This document shows, one piece after another, positions 1 to 9,227 of a stretch of DNA of 41,750 nucleotides. The DNA lies in the NCBI GenBank assembly GCA_020402745.1, contig JADBYZ010000023.1, forward strand, positions 1-41,750. The letters run 5' to 3'. This DNA comes from Phenylobacterium sp. (GTDB taxonomy: Bacteria; Pseudomonadota; Alphaproteobacteria; Caulobacterales; Caulobacteraceae). Within the stretch, counting starts at the first letter, position 1; every line of letters begins with the position of its first letter. Position numbers and translations under genes: made by a program. The notes beneath the pieces were generated by a model, which saw only the letters and a program-made list of their open reading frames with translations, had not been told where the DNA came from and did no database searches.

Positions 1-1485
1 CCCGTCGGGGCTGCGGACGTCGGCGCGAACCCATTTCAGGCCCGGCGCAGGTCGCAGTTCAGCCGTGACCTCCGGAAGGCCGCGAATCGGGGCCGGCGTG
101 CGGGTGGGTGGCTTGCCGTTCCCGCCGGTGACGAACTCGACAATGCCGTCCCGCAGCCCTGGGACCGTCGCCGTCAGGCGCAGAGGGGAGCCGCCCCGGA
201 CCCGGAGGCTCTCGCCCATGCCCGCCCGCACCTTGCCGGAGGCGATCGTCAGGTCGACCGAGGCCCCCGTTGGGGCGCCGAGGTCCACGAAGACCCGACC
301 GCGCCTCAGGCCCTCCAGGATCGCGGGCTGGGAGAGTTCGGGGGCGTAGACCACGGTGGCGGGCCGGCCGACGGGGGACTGGCCGCCGCCCTTGGCGTCG
401 GGGTCATGGTTGTCGCTTCCGGCGATTCCCGTGACGCGGCAGCCCCGGTCGAGAAGGCTCTCCCAGAAGGGCAGGCCGGACAGCGGGCCTTCAGCCGAAC
501 CGGTCATGCGAAGGCCGCCGCCGTTGGCGATCTCAACGGCGCCGATCCGCGAGCAGTCGGGTATGGGCGCGACCCAGCCGCATCCCATGCACGCTTCGCC
601 CGACGGCATGCCGGGATGATTGATCGACAAGAGGCCGCCTTCGGCCTCCACCGCGTCCAGCACGGCGTCGAGGCCCGGCGCGCGCGGGGAGCCGAGCTGG
701 AAGGGAAGGGCGCTGGTCACGCCGAAGACATTGGCGTGGCCCTGGAAGGTCGTGATCTCCCGCCCCGGCAGGACCAGCAGGGTGTCGTAATAGGCCTGCA
801 GCGCTCTCAGCTCGGGATGGACGGAGGTCGAGTTATGTTCGGTCAGGGCGATGAAATCCAGGCCCGCCGACCGGGCCGCCTCCAGCGTCCGGAAGACGGG
901 GCAGGGGACGCGGCGTCCGGAGAGGCTGTCGCAGCTGCCGTCGCTGTGGCCGGAATGGGTGTGAAGGTCGCCCCGGTACCAGCCCGGCCCAGTCCTGATC
1001 GCGCCCGTGTGGAAGGCCGATCCCGTCGACGGCGCCCCCTTGGGGTCGAGTTGGACCGTAGCGCGCCACGACGCCTCCACGCCCTTCCGGATGTTGGGGA
1101 CGCCCAGGATCAGCCGCCATTCGCCTGTGGGCAGGGTTCCGGGGATGTAGGCGGAGGTGGCGTCGCTGCTGGCCAGCGTGAAGGTCGACCTGTTCCCGCC
1201 GCTCCAGCCCCGGAAACCGTTCGGGTCGCGGATCCCGAGATCGATGACGGTCCTGTTCGCCCGGTCGTACTCGAAGGTCACGGTCAGCCGCTCGGTGTCC
1301 TCCGGGACGGTGAAGGGGACCTCGACATAGGTCTCGTGGTTCTCATGGGTGATCACGCCCCTGAGTTCGATCTCATTCGGGCCCGCACGCACGCCGCCGG
1401 GTGAGCCCAGCAGGCACAACAGGCCAAGCAGGAAGGCCCATGCCTGGGGATGAAGGCTGCGGCCCTCTGTCTGACGTCGGATCAT
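1..1485 (-). CDS. CehA/McbA-type PHP-domain metallohydrolase (C-terminus outside window)
   Basis: Probably a secreted or periplasmic metal-dependent hydrolase; the CehA/McbA group acts on phosphoester, carbamate or amide bonds, but this substrate is unknown. The frame is open for 495 codons from ATG 1485 to base 1, so the 3-prime end is missing. An N-terminal hydrophobic stretch (about residues 15-35) looks like a signal peptide. A beta-rich pre-domain follows, then the PHP domain with metal-ligand motifs: DLHTHSGHSDG near residue 173, ALTEHN near 213, INHPG near 288 and GSDNHD near 356. It lies 70 bp downstream of the deacylase-like gene on the same strand, so it is probably the third gene of the 5663-to-1 operon. 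The family is clear; the biological substrate cannot be read from the sequence. Confidence 0.85.
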   Translation of the reverse strand, partial: MIRRQTEGRSLHPQAWAFLLGLLCLLGSPGGVRAGPNEIELRGVITHENHETYVEVPFTVPEDTERLTVTFEYDRANRTVIDLGIRDPNGFRGWSGGNRSTFTLASSDATSAYIPGTLPTGEWRLILGVPNIRKGVEASWRATVQLDPKGAPSTGSAFHTGAIRTGPGWYRGDLHTHSGHSDGSCDSLSGRRVPCPVFRTLEAARSAGLDFIALTEHNSTSVHPELRALQAYYDTLLVLPGREITTFQGHANVFGVTSALPFQLGSPRAPGLDAVLDAVEAEGGLLSINHPGMPSGEACMGCGWVAPIPDCSRIGAVEIANGGGLRMTGSAEGPLSGLPFWESLLDRGCRVTGIAGSDNHDPDAKGGGQSPVGRPATVVYAPELSQPAILEGLRRGRVFVDLGAPTGASVDLTIASGKVRAGMGESLRVRGGSPLRLTATVPGLRDGIVEFVTGGNGKPPTRTPAPIRGLPEVTAELRPAPGLKWVRADVRSPDG

Positions 1486-1555
1486 GCTCTGTCTCCGGTC
1501 CCGGAGCGCGGAGTCTGGCGCCCCAGGATGACAGGATGATGCCGGCCGGGCGGGA

Positions 1556-3310
1556 TTACTCTGCCGCTTCGGCCAGGATCACCGCCTCGCGGCCGCCCCG
1601 GACCAGGCCGCCGGGCAGGGCGCCGGTGTGCTGGCCGTCCTCGAAGGTCACCTGGCCGGACTTGATCGTGTAGCGGTAGCCCTCGACGCGCTGGACGAGA
1701 CGGCGGCCGCCGGCCGGCAGGTCGTGGATGGCTTCGGGGCGGAACAGGCGCAGGGCCTCGAAGTCGATGACGTTGAGGTCAGCCAGCAGGCCCGGTGCGA
1801 TCCGGCCCCGGTCGTTCAAGCCGTAGGCCCGGGCGGTGTCGCTGGTCAGCTTGCGGACCAGGAACTCGAGGGGGAACTGCTCGCCCTTCACCCGGTCCCG
1901 GGCCCAGTGGGTGAGGATGAAGCTGGGCATGCCGGCGTCGGCGATGACCCCGCAATGGGCGCCCCCGTCAGACAGGCCGAACAGCACATTGGGGTGCTGC
2001 ATGTTCTTGCGGAAGAAGTCGAAGTTGTAGGTCTGGTAGCCGCCGAGGGGCTGGTAGAAGAGCTCGCGCCCGCCATCGCGCAGCAGCAGGTCGTACATCA
2101 TCTCCACCGGGGAGACGCCGGCGCACTCGGCCAGGCCCGCGACGCTGCCCTCGCGGTCGGGCTCGTAGTTCGGGCGCTCGCCCAGGGGGAAGATGCGCCA
2201 CAGGAGGCCATCGAGGCCGGCGACCTGGCCGCCCACCGGCGCCGAGGTGGCGGCGCGTATCAGGGGCGAGTCCTCGGAGAGCAGGGCGGCGCGGATCTCC
2301 GGCCGGCCCATGGCGGCGACCTTGTCCTCGACGGACAGGGCCTCAAGTTCCGATTTCCAGGTCGGGCTGGCCAGGAAGATGTGAAAGTTCGAGGTCAGGC
2401 CGTGCAGCACGCCCGTCGGCCGGCCGGCGATCTGCGGGCGGATGTCCATGCCCTTCTGGCGGGACTCCTCGGCGATGTTGAACATCTTGTCGCCCAGGTA
2501 GGCGCCGGCCGAGGTGGCCACGAGGGTGACAGGCAGGCTGGTTTCCTCCACGAAGCCCTTGACCCAGGCCCACTCGTCGTCATCGCCCAGGTGGTCGGAG
2601 ACCATCTCGAAGACGCCGTGTGTCAGGCCCTTCATGGACAGGCCCAGGGCCAGCATCTCGTCCGAACCGGCGAAGGTACCGGGCACGTGGACGCCATGGA
2701 CATCCTTGTGCAGCAGGGTGCGGGAGGTGGAGAAGCCCAGGGCGCCGGCGGCGACGCCCTCGCGCACGATCTGGGCCATTTCGGCGATCTCGGCGGCGTC
2801 AGGCCTGTAGTCGGTGTTGCAGCGGTCCCCGAGGACATAGGCCCGGACCGAGCCGTGGGGCACGTGGACGCCCACGTCGATGGTCCGTGGCTTGGACTCC
2901 AGGGCGTCGAGGTATTCGGGGAAGGTCTCCCACTTCCAGTCGATGCCTTCGGCCAGGGCGGCGCCGGGAATGTCCTCGACCCCTTCCATCAGCTCGATCA
3001 GGAAGTCCTGGCTGCCCGGGTGGACGGGGGCGAAGCCCACCCCGCAATTGCCCATGATGGCCGTGGTCACGCCATGCCAGCTGGAGGGCGCCATGACCGC
3101 ATCCCAGGTCGCCTGGCCGTCATAGTGGGTGTGGATGTCCACCCAGCCGGGGGTGACAATCAGGCCCCTGGCGTCGATCTCGCACCGGGCGGGGCCCTCG
3201 ACCTTACCCACGGCGACGATGCGATCGCCCTGGATCCCGATGTCCCCGACGACGGGCGCCGCGCCCGTCCCGTCCACCACAGTCCCGCCCCGGATGATCA
3301 GGTCCAGCAT
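1556..3310 (-). CDS. N-acyl-D-amino-acid deacylase-like amidohydrolase
   Basis: Member of the amidohydrolase superfamily, D-aminoacylase (amidohydrolase 3) branch, which hydrolyses N-acyl-D-amino acids or related amides and hydantoin-like compounds. From ATG 3310 the product is 584 aa, about the usual length. A short beta-sandwich segment ([13 protein letters not shown]) leads into the TIM barrel, with HTHYDG at residues 60-65 (metal ligands H60 and H62) and GNCGVGFAP near 88, whose Cys is a typical zinc ligand in D-aminoacylases. SDGGAHCG and SDTARAYGL lie near the C-terminus. The frame is open further upstream, but the family N-terminus begins at this ATG. No signal peptide is seen, so it is probably cytoplasmic. 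It sits 112 bp downstream of the arylsulfatase, in the same direction. Exact substrate is inferred from family only. Confidence 0.85.
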   Translation of the reverse strand: MLDLIIRGGTVVDGTGAAPVVGDIGIQGDRIVAVGKVEGPARCEIDARGLIVTPGWVDIHTHYDGQATWDAVMAPSSWHGVTTAIMGNCGVGFAPVHPGSQDFLIELMEGVEDIPGAALAEGIDWKWETFPEYLDALESKPRTIDVGVHVPHGSVRAYVLGDRCNTDYRPDAAEIAEMAQIVREGVAAGALGFSTSRTLLHKDVHGVHVPGTFAGSDEMLALGLSMKGLTHGVFEMVSDHLGDDDEWAWVKGFVEETSLPVTLVATSAGAYLGDKMFNIAEESRQKGMDIRPQIAGRPTGVLHGLTSNFHIFLASPTWKSELEALSVEDKVAAMGRPEIRAALLSEDSPLIRAATSAPVGGQVAGLDGLLWRIFPLGERPNYEPDREGSVAGLAECAGVSPVEMMYDLLLRDGGRELFYQPLGGYQTYNFDFFRKNMQHPNVLFGLSDGGAHCGVIADAGMPSFILTHWARDRVKGEQFPLEFLVRKLTSDTARAYGLNDRGRIAPGLLADLNVIDFEALRLFRPEAIHDLPAGGRRLVQRVEGYRYTIKSGQVTFEDGQHTGALPGGLVRGGREAVILAEAAE

Positions 3311-3422
3311 GTCGTTGTCTTCCCAAATGAGCGCCAGCCTCGAGCCGGTCTGAAATTCCAAACCACTGTAGGGCCGAAACCCGGCAGGTTTCCAGTCCTT
3401 TGCCCAACGACCCCTGGGGCCC

Positions 3423-5663
3423 CTACTGCCGGCGCAGGGCCGCCTCCAGACTGGCCTGCGGATCGGTCTGTTGGTCATCCCCGAGTTCGACCTCCACCCG
3501 GTGCAGGACGCCGGTGAAGGGGAAGGGTGCCTCGAAGTCGGAGACCGCCGGCCTGGGCGCCCGGCCGATCTCCATGCCGATGAAGGAGGCCTGGGCCCGG
3601 TAGGTCTGCGGCAGCACCGCCGACCCGCAGGGTTGATCGTCGATCCGCAGCTCGCCCTCGGCGGTGTATTCGCCGGTCTTGCGCACCACCCAGCTGAGGG
3701 TGTGGCGTCCCGCCGGCACGGGCTGGGCGGACCGGGCGACATAGTGGCGATTCACGAAGTTGTAGTCGTGGATGAGATGGCCGTCCTTCAGATAGAGGGC
3801 GTAGCCGCCGCACCAGTCGCCCTGGGCGATGAGCACGCCCTCGGCGCCGCCCTCCGGGATGTCGACATGGGCGGTGATCCGGTAGGAGCGGTTGCGGATG
3901 TCGGGCGCCGCCGCCTGCGGGATGCGGCCGCCCCCGGGCTGGAGCACCCAGTTCCGGCGCGACGCCACGCTGTGGGGGTTGGAGCTGACGAAGCGGTTCA
4001 GGGTGTCGTCCAGGGGCAGGACGTTGCAGGCCCCGGCTTCGGAGAACCAGCGCGCGATCATCGCCTGCAGGCGCGCCGGTTCCTGCCCGGCCAGGTCGTT
4101 CATCTCGTTGAAGTCCTGGTCCAGGTTGTAGAGCTCCCACTGGTCGGCGTCGAAGGCGGTCCCGGGCTTGTGCCAGGTCACCGCCTTCCAGCCCTCATGC
4201 CAGATGCCCCGGTGGCCGAGCATCTCGAAGTACTGGGTCCGCTTGCGGGTGGGTTCGTCGCCGCCACCGAAGGAGTAGGCGAAGCTGGTCCCCTCGATGG
4301 GCTGCTGGGTGACGCCGTGGATCTCGGCCGGGGCCTGCACGCCCGTGACCTCGAGCACGGTCGGCGTGATGTCGCAGACATGGTGGAACTGGTGACGGAT
4401 CTCGCCGCCCTGCGGGATCCCCGCCGGCCAGTGTACGATCATCGGATCGCGCACCCCGCCGCCGTGGGTGTTCTGCTTGTAGCGCTTGAGCGGGGTGTTG
4501 CCGGCCATGGCCCAGCCCAGCGGGTAGTTGTTGTTGAGGTGGGCCTCGCCGATCGCGTCGATGTGCTCGAGGTTCTCGGCCAGGGTGTCGCGCACGCCGT
4601 TGAAGTAGCGAAGGGCGTTCACCGTGCCGAAGGGCGAGCCCTCCTGGCTGGCGCCATTGTCTGAGATCAGGGTGATCAGGGTGTTCTCCAGGCAGCCCTG
4701 CTCGCGCAGCCAGTTGACCAGCCGGCCCACCTGCAGGTCGGCGTGCTCGAGCATGCCGGCGAAGGCCGCCTGGAGCCGCACGGCCAGGCGCCGCTCGTCG
4801 TCGCTCAGGGCGTCCCAGGGCTTCACCCCCGGATTGCGCCCGGGCAGGACGGTGTCGGCGGGGATAAGGCCCAGGGCCTTCTGACGGGCCAGGCGGTCGG
4901 CCCGGGTTGCGTCCCAGCCCTTTTCGAAGACGGACTCGTAGCGGTCGATGAAGGCCTTGGGCGCGTGGTGCGGCGCATGCTGGGCCCCCAGGCACATGTA
5001 GAGGAAGAAGGGCTTCTCGGGCGTGATGGCGCGCTGGGCGCGGATGAAGCCGATGGACTGGTCAACGATGTCCTCCGACAGGTGATAGCCCTCGTGGTCC
5101 GGCGCCTCGATGTGATGGTTGTCGAGCACCAGTTCGGGGTGCCACTGGCTGGTCTCGCCCTCCAGGAAGCCATAATAGCGGTCGAAGCCGCGCTGCAGGG
5201 GCCATTGGTCGAAGGGCCCGGCCTGCGAGGTCTCGAAGGTGGGCGTCAGGTGCCACTTGCCGGTGGCGAAGGTATTGTAGCCGGCGGGCCTCAGCATCTC
5301 GGCCAGGGTCCCGGCGCTGCGGGCGATGCGGCCGCGCATACCCGGAAAGCCCAGGTCCCAGTCGGCCAGACCACCCATGCCCACCGAGTGGTGGTTTCGT
5401 CCGGTCAGCAGGGCGGCGCGGGTCGGCGAGCACAGGGCGGTGGTGTGGAAGTTGGTATACCTGAGGCCGCTGGCGGCCAGGGCGTCGATGTTCGGCGTGG
5501 CGATCTCCGAGCCGTAGCAGCCGAGGTCCGCGAAGCCGAGGTCGTCGAAGACGATGCAGACCACGTTGGGCGCGCCGAGAGGCGCCTTGGCAGGCTCGGG
5601 CCAGAACGGCCGGGACTCGCTGGCGGTGAGACCGAGGCCGTTGCGGTTGGGCGTCTGGCTCAT
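3423..5663 (-). CDS. arylsulfatase (type I, formylglycine-dependent)
   Basis: Hydrolyses sulfate esters, probably of aryl or alkyl compounds. The 746-aa protein has the sulfatase N-terminal metal site (IVFDDLGFADLG, residues 38-48) and the signature CSPTRAALLTGR. C78 there is the residue converted to formylglycine, and C-x-P-x-R is the pattern read by the aerobic formylglycine-generating enzyme. The C-terminal part (about 560-740) is a beta-rich domain of the kind found in long PAS-like sulfatases. No signal peptide is visible, as in the cytosolic Pseudomonas AtsA type. The start is ATG 5663, preceded by an AAGGA-type ribosome site. It is first of three same-strand genes with an amidohydrolase and a PHP hydrolase, suggesting a catabolic operon. 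No sulfatase-maturing enzyme gene lies in the window. Confidence 0.93.
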   Translation of the reverse strand: MSQTPNRNGLGLTASESRPFWPEPAKAPLGAPNVVCIVFDDLGFADLGCYGSEIATPNIDALAASGLRYTNFHTTALCSPTRAALLTGRNHHSVGMGGLADWDLGFPGMRGRIARSAGTLAEMLRPAGYNTFATGKWHLTPTFETSQAGPFDQWPLQRGFDRYYGFLEGETSQWHPELVLDNHHIEAPDHEGYHLSEDIVDQSIGFIRAQRAITPEKPFFLYMCLGAQHAPHHAPKAFIDRYESVFEKGWDATRADRLARQKALGLIPADTVLPGRNPGVKPWDALSDDERRLAVRLQAAFAGMLEHADLQVGRLVNWLREQGCLENTLITLISDNGASQEGSPFGTVNALRYFNGVRDTLAENLEHIDAIGEAHLNNNYPLGWAMAGNTPLKRYKQNTHGGGVRDPMIVHWPAGIPQGGEIRHQFHHVCDITPTVLEVTGVQAPAEIHGVTQQPIEGTSFAYSFGGGDEPTRKRTQYFEMLGHRGIWHEGWKAVTWHKPGTAFDADQWELYNLDQDFNEMNDLAGQEPARLQAMIARWFSEAGACNVLPLDDTLNRFVSSNPHSVASRRNWVLQPGGGRIPQAAAPDIRNRSYRITAHVDIPEGGAEGVLIAQGDWCGGYALYLKDGHLIHDYNFVNRHYVARSAQPVPAGRHTLSWVVRKTGEYTAEGELRIDDQPCGSAVLPQTYRAQASFIGMEIGRAPRPAVSDFEAPFPFTGVLHRVEVELGDDQQTDPQASLEAALRRQ

Positions 5664-5900
5664 GGAGTGTCCTTTCGGGAGGGATCGCGCCGAAGTCCGG
5701 GCGGAGGGTCGGCGCAGAACGGGTCAGCGCACACCTTCCGGAGCCTGCCGCAGACACTCTCCGCCGGGCCGGAGTTGAGCCAAGGCTTGGCGCCATGGGC
5801 CTCCGCCAGATCACAGCGGCCAACCCTGCTCATCCTGCCCCCCTTGAGGGTCGTCTGTCCCTGCTGAGTTTATGACCGAACACGCCAGTTCGGCCAGAGG

Positions 5901-7283
5901 CTACCGGCCGAGATCACGGATCAGGGAGTCCCAGTGCACCAGAGCTCCGGGAATCGCGGCGAGGGGCGCCCGCTCGTTCAGCCCATGTGCGTAGGTGTCG
6001 CCCGCCTTGGAGAACAGGCCGGAGACGCCGTAGCTCGGCACGCCGGCGGCGCGAAAGTGCATGCTGTCGGTCGCCCCCGCCGACTGGGCCGGTACAACCT
6101 CCAGGCCGGGGTGGACGGCGTGCACCGCCCGCGTCACGGCCTTGACGACATCCGGCCGGAGCGGCGAGGGCGGACTGTCGATGGAGCCGTCGTCATTCCG
6201 TGTGATCGAGAGGGTCGGATCCGCCAGGACCTCGACCAGGGTCTGGCGCACGGCCTCCGAGGACGCCCCGGGGAAGATCCGGCAGTTGACCGTGGCCTCC
6301 GCCCGTTGCGGCAGGGCGTTGGGGGCGTGCCCGCCGCTGATCTGGGTGGCGACGCAGGTGGTCCGCAGATAGGGCGCCCAGGTGGGGCTTGAGGACAGGC
6401 GCTCCGCGGCTTCGGCGTCCGACGGATCCGCGGCGAACCGGCGCAGGGCTTCGCCCACCGGGCCCTCCATCTTGCGACCGCTGCCCGCCAGCGAGGCGCG
6501 TGTGATCTCATTCGACTGGACAGGGAACCGGTAGGCCTCCAGGCGCTCCAGCGCCCGGGACAGCCGGTAGATGGGATTGCCCGGGGTCGGGCGGCTGGAG
6601 TGGCCGCCGGGGTCGGTGGCCCTCAGGGTGAAGTCCGCGTAGGTTTTCTCGGCGCCCTGGATCCCATAGGACAGGGGCTTACCGTTGGGATCGAGGTCCC
6701 CGCCGCCAGCGTCTGAGTTCAGGACGAGGTCCGCATGCTTCAGTCGCTGGGCGAGGATGGCGCTGCTGCGCATCTGGGTCTCCTCGTCCCCCGACAGGGC
6801 CAGGATGACATCCCGGTTCGGTCGCCAGTTCTCGGCCTTCAGACGGGCCAGGGTGGTCACGACCATGGAGATGTCGAATTTGTTGTCCGTCGCTCCCCGG
6901 CCAAAGACGTAGCCGTTCTCGACCACCGGGGTGAAGGGATCACGGGTCCAGTCCTCGGCGCGGGCCTCGACCACGTCCATGTGCCCGGAGATGACCAGAG
7001 GCTTTCGGGCCGGATCGCGTCCGGGCAGACGGGCGACCAGGGTGGCGGTCCCGGCGACAGGCTCAACGAGGATGTCCTCCGGACGATAGCCCGCCTCGAC
7101 GAGGACGCCCTTGATCCAGCCCGCATAGGCCAGAAACGGCTCCGGGCCGGCGCTTGCGGTCGTCTTGTAACTGATGCCGGTCTTGAGGATCTCCAGCGCG
7201 CGGTCGCGATCCGCCGGCCCCGGGGGCGCGGCGAAGGCGGGATGAACGGCGAGGAGGGCTGCGGCCAGAACAAGGGTGCGCAT
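5901..7283 (-). CDS. secreted M20/M25/M40 family metallopeptidase
   Basis: Zinc exopeptidase of the M20 family (carboxypeptidase or dipeptidase type), 460 aa. It opens with a clear signal peptide (MRTLVLAAALLAVHPAFA), so it acts in the periplasm or outside. The di-zinc site is visible: SGHMDVVE (H101, D103), GRGATDNKFD (bridging D133) and GDEE (E167/E168). The dimerisation lid follows (GGHSSRP onward), and a late His in the C-terminal motif (TDSMHFRAAGVPSYG) completes the site. The gene stands alone, 58 bp from the uracil-DNA glycosylase upstream and about 240 bp from the sulfatase downstream; I saw nothing in the 5664-5900 gap. Whether it is an aminopeptidase, carboxypeptidase or dipeptidase cannot be decided. 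Confidence 0.9.
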   Translation of the reverse strand: MRTLVLAAALLAVHPAFAAPPGPADRDRALEILKTGISYKTTASAGPEPFLAYAGWIKGVLVEAGYRPEDILVEPVAGTATLVARLPGRDPARKPLVISGHMDVVEARAEDWTRDPFTPVVENGYVFGRGATDNKFDISMVVTTLARLKAENWRPNRDVILALSGDEETQMRSSAILAQRLKHADLVLNSDAGGGDLDPNGKPLSYGIQGAEKTYADFTLRATDPGGHSSRPTPGNPIYRLSRALERLEAYRFPVQSNEITRASLAGSGRKMEGPVGEALRRFAADPSDAEAAERLSSSPTWAPYLRTTCVATQISGGHAPNALPQRAEATVNCRIFPGASSEAVRQTLVEVLADPTLSITRNDDGSIDSPPSPLRPDVVKAVTRAVHAVHPGLEVVPAQSAGATDSMHFRAAGVPSYGVSGLFSKAGDTYAHGLNERAPLAAIPGALVHWDSLIRDLGR

Positions 7284-7340
7284 AGAGACTCCGGGGAGTG
7301 ATGGAGGGACGGTCCTGAATAGAGACCGGCCCAGGGCTTG

Positions 7341-8000
7341 TCAGCCGTCCAGAAGGGTTCTGGCCCGGTGGAAGACCGCCTCGAACATCTCAGGTGTCAG
7401 TCGCCCGGTGTTCGTGTTCAGTCGCGAGCAATGATAGCTGTTCAGCACCGTATAGGGGCCCGCCTGGAACTCCGCGCCATGGCCCGACACCCCTGCAGAA
7501 GCTGCAAGGCCCAGAGCCCTCAGGAGGTTTCGCCGTGCGACATCACCAAGTGTCACGACAACTTCCAGGCGGGGCAGGGCGGCCAGCCGGGCCGCCAGGA
7601 AGGGTCGGCAGGCGGCTTCCTCTGAGGTTTCCGGCTTGTTCCCGGGAGGCGCGCAGCGCACGGCGTTCGAGATCATGCAGTCAATGAGGATGAGCCCATC
7701 GTCCGGCCGGGCGTCGTAGCGTCCTCGGGCGAAACCCGTCGCGAGCAGGGTCTGGAACAGCAAGACGCCCGCGTGGTCGCCGGTGAAGGGGCGTCCTGTG
7801 CGGTTGGCCCCGGTGCGGCCGGGCGCCAGGCCCAGGACGAGAAGCCTCGCTTCGGCATCGCCAAAGGAGGGCGCCGGGCCATTCCACCAGTCCGGGTACT
7901 GGCTCCGGTTCTCCTTACGGTAGGCGACGAGGCGGGGGCACCGGTCGCATTCCCGACCGGGTTCGGGTGTGGCGGCGACCGTGAGCGCCGGCGAAGTCAC
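7341..8000 (-). CDS. uracil-DNA glycosylase, family 5 (UDGb type)
   Basis: DNA repair enzyme that removes uracil and other deaminated bases. The 219-aa protein has the iron-sulfur cysteine pattern of families 4 and 5: C18 and C21 (CDRCPRL), C116 and C131. Motif A, GLAPGRTGANRTGRPFTGD, has no catalytic Asn or Asp in the family-4 position, which points to family 5. The second motif is SYHCSRLNTNTG near residue 188, where many family-5 enzymes have HPS; H190 is kept. The start is GTG 8000, overlapping the NYN gene stop in a GTGA arrangement, so the two genes are probably translationally coupled. Confidence 0.88.
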   Translation of the reverse strand: MTSPALTVAATPEPGRECDRCPRLVAYRKENRSQYPDWWNGPAPSFGDAEARLLVLGLAPGRTGANRTGRPFTGDHAGVLLFQTLLATGFARGRYDARPDDGLILIDCMISNAVRCAPPGNKPETSEEAACRPFLAARLAALPRLEVVVTLGDVARRNLLRALGLAASAGVSGHGAEFQAGPYTVLNSYHCSRLNTNTGRLTPEMFEAVFHRARTLLDG

Positions 8001-8587
8001 GCGTCCGCGTCGTCGCGGTCGGCGTCCATTCGGCTCTCCTGCAGGAAGCGCGGCAGACGGGAGGGGCGGCCGATGAGGTCTGCGAGGTCAGCCAGGTCGA
8101 TGAACGAGTCCGCTTGCCGTCGGAGATCGTCCGAAGCCATAGGCGGCTGAGACTTGACCGTGGAGACCACGGTCACCCGGGAGCCGCGCCTCTGGACAGC
8201 TTCAAGCAGGACCCGGAAGTCGCCGTCTCCGGAGAACAGCACCAGATGGTCGGCGTGGGCGCTCATCTCCATCATGTCGACGGCGATCTCGACATCCATG
8301 TCGCCCCGCCAGCGCTTGCGTCCCTGGGAGTCAGTGAATTCACGCGCGGGCTTGGTGACAAGGCGGAACCCGTTGTAGTCCAGCCAGTCCACGAGGGGGC
8401 GGATCGGGGAATACTCCTGATCCTCCACCAGAGCGGTGTAGTAGTAGGCCCTGATGAGCACGCCGCGCTTGCGGAACTCGTCGAGGAGCTTGCGGTAGTC
8501 GATATCGAAGCCAAGTCCCTTGGCGGCGGAGTAGAGGTTGGCCCCGTCAATGAAGAGCGCCAGCCGGTCGGTAGGGTAGAAGGTCAT
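7997..8587 (-). CDS. NYN-domain (LabA/DUF88) protein, putative ribonuclease
   Basis: The 196-aa protein is almost entirely a NYN domain, a PIN-like nuclease fold. Conserved acidic positions are visible: LFIDGANLY (D14), RGDMDVEIAVDMM (about residue 95) and LFSGDGDF (about residue 117). These give a potential metal site, and RNA cleavage is the likely activity from family knowledge. LabA-like proteins were named for a cyanobacterial clock regulator, but most bacterial members have no known role. The start is ATG 8587 and the first catalytic motif begins ten residues in, as in relatives. Its stop overlaps the start of the glycosylase gene. Its start codon coincides with the divergent folK start, so the two promoters must lie inside each other's coding region. 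Confidence 0.85.
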   Translation of the reverse strand: MTFYPTDRLALFIDGANLYSAAKGLGFDIDYRKLLDEFRKRGVLIRAYYYTALVEDQEYSPIRPLVDWLDYNGFRLVTKPAREFTDSQGRKRWRGDMDVEIAVDMMEMSAHADHLVLFSGDGDFRVLLEAVQRRGSRVTVVSTVKSQPPMASDDLRRQADSFIDLADLADLIGRPSRLPRFLQESRMDADRDDADA

Positions 8588-9123
8588 TGGGTCAGGGTTT
8601 TCCGGAGTGTGGCGTCGGCGCTTCCCGGCCCGTTCGGGCGGTCGTTGCGCTGGGATCGAACCTTTCCGGCGACTACGGATCGCCGCTGGATCTGCTCGAA
8701 GCCGCTCTCTCTTTTTTCTCGCAGGCGGGATTGCCGGTGTTGCGTCGATCGTCCTGGTGGAGGTCTTCCGCCTGGCCGGATCTTTCCGCGAATGAGTATC
8801 GCAACGGGGTCGCCATTGTCGAGGCGACGATGGACGCTGAAGCGACGATTCAGCGTTTGCTGGAGATTGAGAGAAGGTTTGGTCGGATTCGCGGCCGCCG
8901 AAACGCTGATCGCACCCTTGATCTCGATCTGATCGATCATGGCGGTCGCCTCATGGAAACGTCTGTATTGACCCTTCCTCACCCCCGGGCTCATGAGCGT
9001 CGCTTTGTCATGGGGCCGCTCGCCGAGATCGCCCCTGACTGGCGTCATCCACGGCTGGGCCGTTCGGCGTCTGACTTTGCAGCGGAGGCTGTCATCGGGC
9101 TTGATGCGAGGCCGGTGCCATGA
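8587..9123 (+). CDS. folK: 2-amino-4-hydroxy-6-hydroxymethyldihydropteridine pyrophosphokinase
   Basis: HPPK transfers pyrophosphate from ATP to 6-hydroxymethyl-7,8-dihydropterin in folate synthesis. The 178-aa product has the family motifs: ALGSNL near residue 20, RIRGRRNADRTLDLDLI (metal and ATP site) and LPHPRAHERRFVMGPLAEI near the end. The only in-frame start codon before the first motif is TTG 8587; no ATG or GTG is available. That TTG shares its base with the ATG of the divergent NYN gene. Its stop overlaps a downstream ATG (ATGA at 9120-9123), but the HAD gene probably starts later. Confidence 0.88.
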   Translation: MGQGFPECGVGASRPVRAVVALGSNLSGDYGSPLDLLEAALSFFSQAGLPVLRRSSWWRSSAWPDLSANEYRNGVAIVEATMDAEATIQRLLEIERRFGRIRGRRNADRTLDLDLIDHGGRLMETSVLTLPHPRAHERRFVMGPLAEIAPDWRHPRLGRSASDFAAEAVIGLDARPVP

Positions 9124-9215
9124 TCCATCCAGCGACCCGGGGGCTGGCGCCGGGCGCCGCAATCGTGCAGAAACCCGGGCTGGGAGAGGGGGCGGGCCGC
9201 GCTTTATCGTCGCCC

Positions 9216-9220
9216 GGAGG
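9216..9220 (+). promoter_or_regulatory. Shine-Dalgarno site deciding a TTG start
   Basis: GGAGG at 9216-9220 stands 7 bases before TTG 9228. It supports the shorter HAD reading frame over the in-frame ATG at 9120, whose extra 36 residues show no family similarity. Confidence 0.65.
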
Positions 9221-9227
9221 AAACGGC

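Noticed and set aside
1628-3517. 629-codon open frame on the plus strand
   Set aside because: It is antisense to the D-aminoacylase-like gene, has no recognisable domain, and its Val/Ala/Gly/His-rich composition is a typical shadow of GC-rich coding.
9120-9227. N-terminal 36-residue extension of the HAD protein from ATG 9120
   Set aside because: It shows no family similarity, and a strong GGAGG site precedes TTG 9228; kept only as an alternative because it overlaps the folK stop.
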